Assembly (NCBI GenBank): GCA_964639225.1
Contig: CAZXCK010000084.1
Coordinates: 1 to 18,618 of the forward strand
Direction of reading: 5' to 3'
Length of the DNA stretch: 18,618 nucleotides
Source of the DNA: CAZXCK01 sp964639225
GTDB lineage: Bacteria > Chloroflexota > Anaerolineae > Aggregatilineales > Phototrophicaceae
Positions 7,370 to 13,700 of this stretch are shown here, one piece after another. The notes under the pieces are model-generated. The model searched no databases. It was not told where the DNA came from and saw only the letters and a list, made by a program, of their open reading frames with translations. The stretch's first letter is position 1. The number at the start of each line of letters is the position of its first letter. A program made the position numbers and the translations under genes.

Positions 7370-7626
7370 TCAGCTTGCGTTCCGGAGCGCGACCAGGGCC
7401 TTGATGGAGAGCGAGGCCTGCTGCAGGAGACGTTTCCTGGCCTCGACCTTCCAGGACTCCTNNNNNNNNNNNNNNNNNNNNNNNNNNNNNNNNNNNNNNN
7501 NNNNNNNNNNNNNNNNNNNNNNNNNNNNNNNNNNNNNNNNNNNNNNNNNNNNNNNNNNNNNAGTGCTGCGAAGATCGCCCGTTCATAGTCATCGAGGCCC
7601 GTGCTGCGTTGTTCGTCGTGCTCCAT
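7370..7626 (-). CDS. Small gene interrupted by the assembly gap
   Basis: Both ends of a gene flank the N-run. The start is the ATG at 7624-7626, preceded by GGAG 8 bases upstream, and encodes MEHDEQRSTGLDDYERAIFA up to the gap. On the other side a frame reads ESWKVEARKRLLQQASLSIK and then ALVALRNAS, ending with TGA at 7370-7372, just before the ribosome-binding site of the HNH gene. Both ends look helical and charged. With exactly 100 Ns the two ends are out of frame; they join if the true gap length leaves remainder 2 when divided by 3. The family cannot be recognised. It may be two different genes, but the tight fit between MerR and HNH genes favours one small operon member. Confidence 0.5.
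7462..7561. other. Assembly gap of 100 N
   Basis: Exactly 100 undetermined bases, a common placeholder for a scaffold join of unknown length. Any reading frame that crosses it is not real evidence of coding. Confidence 0.99.
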
Positions 7627-7721
7627 TGCCCTTTCTCCCCATGGCTGGATGTTCGATCACGGTTCTCTTGATCCGGCTGGCGTGCCGCCGTTCTCACGGG
7701 GCACCGCCCGGACGGGGCCGG

Positions 7722-8330
7722 TCAGATGCTCGGAGGTTCCTCCTTTCCGGAATGCGAGAGAAGCGCCGCGAGTTGCCGCGCCTGCTGTGCGAGGTCCTTG
7801 CGGGCCTCGTGATCGCCGGGCACGTGGATGTTGATCTCCAGGTGTCCGGCCTGGATGCGCTTGTGGATGTCGCCGGGCAGGTCCATGAACTCGCCGCTGG
7901 TCAGGAAGGCGATGGCCTGGTTGATGGCTCTGGCGAGCTCCGGGGTCTCCTCGGAGGGCGTGAAGGGGATGGTGCGTTCGCCGATCAGGTCGGCCAGCTG
8001 GTCACCCCAGTTCTGGGCGATGGCGGATTCGTCTGCGCCGAGGACCTCGCGCCAGCGGTCGGAGAAGCCCTTGCTCTGCAGCGCGTAGTCGATCTCCTTG
8101 AGCGAGAGCCGCCGGTCGAGCTGGTGGATGAACACCTGCTTGAGCTTGTTGATCGCGATCAGCTTGTCCAGGGTCTGCTGGCCGTATACGGCGCCGGCGC
8201 CACGGGTGAGGGCCTTCTCGACCATGCCGATGTTGATGTAGTGCCGGATGCTCCGCTCGCTGATGCCGGAGAGCTCCACCAGTTCCGACATCTTGTAGGT
8301 GCGCTCGGGGGTTGAGTTCTTGGTTTCCAT
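7722..8330 (-). CDS. MerR-family transcriptional regulator
   Basis: A 202-residue regulator. Residues about 11-80 form a MerR winged-helix DNA-binding domain: YKMSELVELSGISERSIRHY, IGMVEKA, the wing GAGAVYGQQTLDKL and a recognition-linked helix INKLKQVFIHQ with RRLSLKEID. The C-terminal half (90-202) is not a known effector domain to me; it has no cysteine cluster, which argues against metal or redox sensing of the MerR/SoxR type. The ATG at 8330 is preferred over a GTG at 8348 because GGAAGG lies 6 bases upstream of it. It is the first gene of the leftward operon, and an inverted repeat overlaps its promoter, so autoregulation is likely. Its stop is 95 bp before the gap-interrupted gene. Confidence 0.88.
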   Translation of the reverse strand: METKNSTPERTYKMSELVELSGISERSIRHYINIGMVEKALTRGAGAVYGQQTLDKLIAINKLKQVFIHQLDRRLSLKEIDYALQSKGFSDRWREVLGADESAIAQNWGDQLADLIGERTIPFTPSEETPELARAINQAIAFLTSGEFMDLPGDIHKRIQAGHLEINIHVPGDHEARKDLAQQARQLAALLSHSGKEEPPSI

Positions 8331-8360
8331 GATCAACCTTCCGGACACAAGTCAATGACG

Positions 8361-8389
8361 ACTGACGAGTAGAGAATACATTCGTCAGT
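8361..8389. promoter_or_regulatory. Inverted repeat around the -10, likely MerR operator
   Basis: ACTGACGA (8361-8368) and TCGTCAGT (8382-8389) are perfect 8-base inverted arms with a 13-base spacer that contains the leftward -10 element. A further direct copy of TGACGA lies at 8356-8361. A regulator bound here would cover the -10. The adjacent MerR gene is the obvious candidate; that link is inference. Confidence 0.7.
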
Positions 8390-8401
8390 GGCGCTTGGCA
8401 A
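8373..8401 (-). promoter_or_regulatory. Sigma70-like promoter of the leftward operon
   Basis: On the minus strand, TTGCCA (8396-8401) and TATTCT (8373-8378) are separated by 17 bases. The MerR start codon lies about 43 bases downstream of the -10. The spacing is standard, not the stretched 19-20 bases of classical MerR-activated promoters, which suggests repression or simple autoregulation. Confidence 0.7.
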
Positions 8402-8406
8402 GTAGA

Positions 8407-8423
8407 AATTTCAGAGAATTTCA
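8407..8423. repeat. AATTTCA direct repeat, 10-base phasing
   Basis: AATTTCA occurs at 8407-8413 and 8417-8423, exactly one DNA turn apart, inside the AT-rich spacer between the divergent promoters. It may be an UP element or a second binding site. It is short, so chance is possible. Confidence 0.3.
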
Positions 8424-8461
8424 TTTTCCTATAAAGTCAATTCTTGCAGCACAATAGCAGG

Positions 8462-8491
8462 TTGACGGCTCCAGGTGAGGTCAGCTATGCT
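8462..8491 (+). promoter_or_regulatory. Sigma70-like promoter of the TerB-like gene
   Basis: TTGACG (8462-8467) and TATGCT (8486-8491) with an 18-base spacer lie upstream of the TerB-like start at 8535. This placement supports the internal ATG at 8535 over the earlier ATG codons, which fall inside the promoter or too close to it. Confidence 0.6.
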
Positions 8492-8534
8492 TGCCATCTC
8501 GCTTCTTTTTGCGCCAGCTGTCGAAAGGTCAAAC

Positions 8535-8924
8535 ATGCAGTGGGGAGATGCACCAGGTGGCGACCAGGCCTGCCGCCTCGCTTACGAGGCCTATCTGTTC
8601 CTGTTCTTCGGCGCCATCGATGGCGACCTCGACCCGGCCGAGAAGACGGCCATCCGGCGGATTCTCCGTGAGCGGGCCGGTTCCGATGACGGGGCGGTCG
8701 ACGCGGCGTTGAAGGAGGCCGCCGCCCATTTCGACTCGCTTCGAGACAACGCCAGCCGTGCGGACTCGCTGGAGATGGTCTGTCGGGTCCTCGGAGACGC
8801 GCTCCCGGGCTCTGAGCTACATGAGATCCACGAAAACTGCGTGAACGTCGCCTGTGCAGACGGTCGGTTCCATGATCGGGAGGCGAAGTTGCTGGCGGCG
8901 GTCAAGGAGAGTTGGCGCATCTGA
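8535..8924 (+). CDS. TerB-like (DjlA N-terminal-like) stress protein
   Basis: A 129-residue all-helical protein with the two-fold acidic pattern of the TerB/DjlA-N family: GAIDGDLDPAEKTAIRRIL (about 26-44, with D29, D31, E36) and ACADGRFHDREAKLLAAV (106-123, with D109, E116). In TerB such loops bind divalent metal. The length is close to that of TerB domains. The start is set by AAAGG 7 bases before the ATG and by the promoter just upstream. No membrane segment is present in this form. It stands alone on its transcript, divergent from the MerR/TerY operon, and the shared Ter theme suggests it works with the TerY-type vWA protein. Family recognition rests on motif spacing, so a distant tellurite-resistance-like relative is also possible. 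Confidence 0.75.
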   Translation: MQWGDAPGGDQACRLAYEAYLFLFFGAIDGDLDPAEKTAIRRILRERAGSDDGAVDAALKEAAAHFDSLRDNASRADSLEMVCRVLGDALPGSELHEIHENCVNVACADGRFHDREAKLLAAVKESWRI

Positions 8925-8959
8925 CGGAGAACGAGTAGCCGGTGCGCCCTCGGGCCGGG

Positions 8960-8989
8960 TTGACTTGATGTCTTGTCATGTGCTATGAT
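8960..8989 (+). promoter_or_regulatory. Strong sigma70-like promoter of the protease gene
   Basis: TTGACT (8960-8965) and TATGAT (8984-8989) with an 18-base spacer. This is the closest match to consensus in the window. It predicts a transcript start near 8996 and a 5' leader of about 210 bases before the protease ATG at 9209. Confidence 0.75.
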
Positions 8990-9038
8990 CGTCTCCTCCA
9001 GTCGGGGGAGGCGAAGAGTGGCATCAGAATTTCGTTTT

Positions 9039-9085
9039 TGCGCAGCATTGTGGCCATCCGGGGCTGGAATCTGGCCAATGGCGCA
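9039..9085 (+). promoter_or_regulatory. Long hairpin in the protease 5' leader
   Basis: Three blocks pair in order: TGCGC with GCGCA, CATTG with CAATG, and GCCA with TGGC, giving 14 base pairs with two 2-base bulges and a 15-base loop. It is downstream of the promoter and about 120 bases before the start codon, so it would be transcribed. A smaller stem (CTCCTCC/GGGGGAG) lies near 8994-9010. No known riboswitch or thermometer is recognised. Confidence 0.45.
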
Positions 9086-9208
9086 GGTTTCCCTCGAATA
9101 CTCAGAACACACTAAACATCAATCCACGTTCTGCGACGACATGCCGGGGCGGTCTCTTCGTTCGAAGGGCACGCGTCGAATCGGTATCTGACATCGGGAG
9201 TTCTCGCC

Positions 9209-10633
9209 ATGGCCACATCCACCAGGTCCCCCGTACTTGCTCTTGTCACGTTGAGCCTGATCCTCGCCAGCTCGCCGCGCGTCGCCACGGGGGCGAACCG
9301 GTTGGTACGCGAGACTCTACCCCGGGTCGTCACGCTCAGTGTCCACGATGAAGCCGGTGATCGGGTTGGTCAGGGAAGCGGCTTCTGCATCGGCAATGGC
9401 GAGATCGTCACGAACCTTCACGTGGTCGCCGGTGCGACCTGGGTCGAGGTCTACGACCAGGGCGGCGACCTGCTCGGTACGGCGCCCTTCGCCGTGCTCT
9501 CGGACATCGACAACGACCTCGCTGTCCTCTCGATTCCCGGACTGAACCAAGAAGGACTGTCCATCGCGTCGAGCGCTCCAGAAGCCGGCGAGGACATCTG
9601 GGTCTTCGGAGCGCCCATGGGCCTGGAGGGAACCGTGTCGACGGGAATTGTCTCGGCCCTGCGCGACACGGATGGGCGACCCCGACTGCAGATCACGGCT
9701 CCCATCTCGCCCGGGTCCTCTGGTGGCCCCGTGGTCAATGGGGATGGGGAAGTTCTGGGTGTGGTCGTGGCGATGCTGTCTGAAGGCCAGAACCTGAACT
9801 TCGCCGTGCCAACCGGAGAGCTCCGTCGGCTTCTCCAGCAGGAGCGAAGCCGGACCCCGTTCCCGGATCCGATGCTGCTTGATGAGGAGTTCGCAGCCGC
9901 GTTCGAGTCAGCGCTCCAGGTAGTCGCGGCATTCGTGACCGCGGACACGGTCGCCATCGGCCGGGATTACTCGGGCCGCCTCGACGCCGAGGACCTGGAC
10001 CTGGATGGCCCCACCGACATCTACACCTTCATCGCCCCGCCGAACACGCCCGTGGACGTGCGCGTCAACTCCTCTGACTTCGACACCATGCTGCAGATCA
10101 TCCGGGACGAAGGCATGTACAGCGACGACGAATGGCGAGCGGGAGACGACGACGGAGGGGAAGGAACGAACTCGAGACTCACGGGGACGCTCCCCGCGGC
10201 GGGAACCTATCACATCATGGTCCAGGCCTACGGGGCAGGACGCGGCCGTTACACGCTCTCCTTGGATGAGCATCGTTCCGAGCCTGAGCGAGATCCGCCA
10301 CTCGCCGACCGCTGGGTGCGCTTCAGCTTCGTTGATGGTGCACCGATCTATTACGACACGGCCTCCCTGGAGATGAGCAGCCGGTACGCGACCGTATGGA
10401 CGCCCCAGATCTTCGATGAGGTCCAGTACGACGATGATGGCCTCCGGTACGACCGAGTCATCATGAAATGTCGGATCAACTGCCGCGATCGGAAGATCTG
10501 CATGCAGTACGCCGACAAGCGCCACGGCAACGACACGGTCTCCGGAGGCGACGTCCCGACATATCTGCAGGAGTGGACCAGCATCATCCCGGGGACCATC
10601 GGAGAGTCCCTCATGGACGTGGTCTGCCGGTAA
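9209..10633 (+). CDS. Secreted S1C (HtrA-like) serine protease with PPC and adhesin-E-like domains
   Basis: A 474-residue exported protease. Residues 1-28 look like a signal peptide (hydrophobic core ALVTLSLILA, cleavage near VATGA). The trypsin-like domain (about 35-210) has an intact triad: H71 in TNLHVVAGA, D103 in IDNDLAVL and S171 in SPGSSGGPV. It has no PDZ domain. Residues about 245-352 resemble a PPC (bacterial pre-peptidase C-terminal) beta-sandwich (YTFIAPPNTPVDVRV, GTYHIMVQAYG, GRYTLSL). The last 105 residues (RWVRFSFVDG, YYDTASL, CRINCRDRKICMQY, and a final VVCR) resemble the surface-adhesin-E domain, with five cysteines that could form disulfides. The start has GGGAG 8 bases upstream. 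The gene ends 109 bp before the giant helicase gene on the same strand and may be co-transcribed with it. Confidence 0.85.
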   Translation: MATSTRSPVLALVTLSLILASSPRVATGANRLVRETLPRVVTLSVHDEAGDRVGQGSGFCIGNGEIVTNLHVVAGATWVEVYDQGGDLLGTAPFAVLSDIDNDLAVLSIPGLNQEGLSIASSAPEAGEDIWVFGAPMGLEGTVSTGIVSALRDTDGRPRLQITAPISPGSSGGPVVNGDGEVLGVVVAMLSEGQNLNFAVPTGELRRLLQQERSRTPFPDPMLLDEEFAAAFESALQVVAAFVTADTVAIGRDYSGRLDAEDLDLDGPTDIYTFIAPPNTPVDVRVNSSDFDTMLQIIRDEGMYSDDEWRAGDDDGGEGTNSRLTGTLPAAGTYHIMVQAYGAGRGRYTLSLDEHRSEPERDPPLADRWVRFSFVDGAPIYYDTASLEMSSRYATVWTPQIFDEVQYDDDGLRYDRVIMKCRINCRDRKICMQYADKRHGNDTVSGGDVPTYLQEWTSIIPGTIGESLMDVVCR

Positions 10634-10711
10634 TGGACAGCCGGCCGGGGATGAGGACCTCGGTCGTCATCGCCTCCTTCGACCATGTATGACAGCCTGA
10701 GCAACACGATG

Positions 10712-10725
10712 CTCGCGATCGCGAG
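10712..10725. promoter_or_regulatory. Perfect 14-base palindrome before the helicase gene
   Basis: CTCGCGATCGCGAG reads the same on both strands and ends 17 bases before the preferred ATG at 10743. It could be an operator or a small RNA hairpin over the ribosome-binding region. No clear -35/-10 pair was found between 10634 and 10742, so the helicase gene may depend on read-through from the protease promoter. Confidence 0.4.
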
Positions 10726-10742
10726 TGAGTCCGGGGGAGCAC

Positions 10743-13700
10743 ATGCCATTCGAGACCAGCAACGCCGCTTCGATCGAGATCGATCTCGATCCTCGAATCA
10801 ATCTCGCGCAGCAACAGAACAACATCCGGGTCATCCGGCTGATCGAGATCTACAATGCCGGCGGCTCGGCGTTGAGAGACCTCCAGCTGCTCATCTCATG
10901 CGAGCCGGAGTTCGCTCCACCGGTCGAGATCTGCATCGACTCGCTCGCGGCCGGTGATTCCTGTCAGATCCGGGACCGGGACCTGGACCTCTCGCCGGAC
11001 TACCTGTGGAGGCTGACGGAGCGACTCGGGGGGCGCCTGCGTCTCGATCTGCGCGACGAGCACGGGGCGTTGCTCGCGTCCCGGGATGTGGCCGTCGAAC
11101 TGCTCGCCAGGGATCAGTGGGCGGGACTCGAGCAGGTTCCGGAGATGCTGGCAGCGTTCATCCTGCCCAATGATCCGTACGTCGACGAGATCCTGCGAAA
11201 TGCGGCTCAGGTCCTCGATGCATGGACGCAGGACTCTTCCCTGTCGGGCTACCAGACGGGGGATCCGCGGCGCGTCAAGACCATGGCCGCTGCGATCTAT
11301 GTCGCGATCCAGCAGATGGCACTGACGTACGTCAACCCTCCTCCGACCTTCGAGGCGGACGGTCAGCGCATCCGTCTGCCCCGGAGAATCGCAAGTTCCC
11401 GGATGGGCACCTGCCTCGATCTATCACTCCTCGCGGCGGCCTGTCTCGAACAGGCCGGATTGCACGCACTCGTCTTCATCGTCGATGGCCATGCCTTCTC
11501 GGGAGTCTGGGTCGGGCCCGAGACATTCTCCAGATCGATCGAGACCGATTGCCAGCGAGCCCGTAAGCGACTGACAAGCGGGAGCCTGGTCGCCTTCGAT
11601 CCCGTACTGACCACGGCAAAGCAGGCGCCCGACTTCATCCGGGCGGTACGGGAAGCAAAGCGGTACCTGGAGGATGACGAGAACTTCCTCTGCGTGCTGG
11701 ACGTCCAGAGGGCCCGGATCGGCCAGGTCAAGCCCTTGCCCGAGGAAGCGAATTGCCTCGACGATGCGCCCTCACCGCAGCGGCCACCGGCGACGCCGGC
11801 TGGTCCCATGGGATCATACCCCGAGCCCGAAGAGGAGAGGCCCGGAGAGCCGCCGGTGCCAGAGACGCCACAAACGCGTGTCGATCGGTGGAAGAAGAAG
11901 CTCCTGGACATGACACTTCGCAATCGTCTCCTAAGCTTCAAGGATACCAAGAAGTCCCTGCCCATCGTCTGCTCCGACATCGCCAGGCTCGAAGACCTGC
12001 TGTCCAGCGGCCAGACGTTTCGACTGGAGGTCCTGCCTCCGGAATTCCGTGATGGCGATCCCCGGGACGCGCGAGACTTCGAACGACGCACCGGAAGCGA
12101 GGCGAGAACGGCCGTCCTGCATGGCATGCTGGGCAATGGGCGGCTATGTGTCGATCTGACCGAGAAGAGCTTGATCGGCCAGTTGACCGAGATCTATCGG
12201 GCCGCCAGGACGGCCCTCGAGGAAGGAGGATCGAACTCTCTCTATCTCGCTCTCGGGATTCTCGACTGGTACGAGAAGGAGCAAAGTGATCAGTGTCGGC
12301 GAGCGCCGGTCCTCCTCTTGCCCGTTGAACTGACGCGCAAGTCGGTCCGGGAGGGGTACAGCCTGAAGCTCACGGACGATGAGCCCCAGGTGAACGTGAC
12401 CCTCCAGGAGATGTTGCGGCGTGACCACGGCATCACGATCGACGGACTCGACCCACTGCCCCAGGACGATACGGGGATCGACGTGCGGGCGGTCCTGAAG
12501 GCATTCCGCAAGGCCGTACGTGACATCGACCGCTGGGAAGTACGCGAGGATGTTCGTCTCGGGTTGTTCACGTTCTCCAAGCATCTCATGTGGCGAGATC
12601 TGTCCGACCGCCTGGAGGATCTGCTCGAGAACCCTCTCGTCGACCACCTCGTCAACCGACCAACCGAGCGATACCCGGATCAGGGAGAATTTCCGCGGCC
12701 GGATCAACTTGACCGCGAGCGCCTTCCGGTCGACTGCCTCTGTCCGCTGCCTGCCGACTCCTCTCAGCTCAGCGCCGTGTACAGCGCGGCCGACGGTAAG
12801 ACGTTCGTGCTCGAGGGGCCCCCGGGGACGGGGAAGTCACAGACGATCACCAACATGATCGCCCAGTGCCTCGCTCTCGGGAAGACGGTCTTGTTCGTCT
12901 CCGAGAAGATGGCAGCACTCGATGTCGTGTATCGGCGGTTGAAGAACGTCGGGCTGGGTGAATTCTGCCTCGAGCTGCATTCGAACAAGACGAAGAAACT
13001 GGATGTCCTGCGGCAACTCGGCGACGTCCTGCGAGTCGAGGATCACGGCGTCGACCAGGAGTGGGCGCAGCAGGCCAGGCGCCTGGAGGGTTATCGCGAC
13101 AAGCTCAACCGGTACGTCGGGTTGCTGCACAAACCTCACGCCTGCGGCTATACGCCATTCAGGGCAACCTCGGAGCTCATCGGTCTGCGGGACGTTCCAG
13201 CCGTGCCGGTCCGCTGGGAAGCGCTCGAAGAGGTCGACCGGGGCCGTCTGGCAGATCTCCGGGATCTGGTCGACCGGGTGGAAACCAGCGGTCGAGTCTG
13301 CGGTGATCTCGCGAGTAACCCATGGCGTCATGTCCGGGCGCAACGCTGGAGCCTGGATCTGCAAGGAGAGGTCGAGGGCAGGCTGAAGCGTCTCGAGGAG
13401 GCGCGGTCCCGGCTAACGAGCGCCCGGGATGACATCGCGCACACTCTCGGGCTACCGGGAGAGGACGCGAGCCACCGGGTCCTCGCGGCCATGCGAGACA
13501 TCGCACGTCTGCTCCTCGAGTCGCCGGCACCGCCACTGGGGATCCTGGTCAGTCCGGACTGGGAGTTGATCAAGGGCCGGGTCGAAGACTGGGTGCGCCG
13601 GGGAAGGAATCGTGATCGCCTGCGAGACGAGATCCGGCAGCGATATCGGCCCGATGTCTTCGTCCTGCCTGTCGAGCCGCTCCAGGCGATACTCTGGCAG

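Noticed and set aside
6517..7626. Single 369-residue frame joining MEHDEQ to the HNH protein
   Set aside because: It runs through 100 Ns. The HNH protein has its own ribosome-binding site and ATG at 7353, and the upstream piece belongs to another frame.
7401..8315. 304-residue plus-strand frame across the gap and MerR gene
   Set aside because: Crosses the Ns and is antisense to a clear MerR regulator.
8353..8389. TGACGA repeats considered as a CRISPR or iteron array
   Set aside because: Only three short copies in 34 bases with promoter elements among them; better explained as an operator.
10712..10725. GCGATCGC core considered as a cyanobacterial HIP1 signature
   Set aside because: The octamer can arise by chance in GC-rich DNA, it is not frequent in the window and no other feature suggests cyanobacteria.
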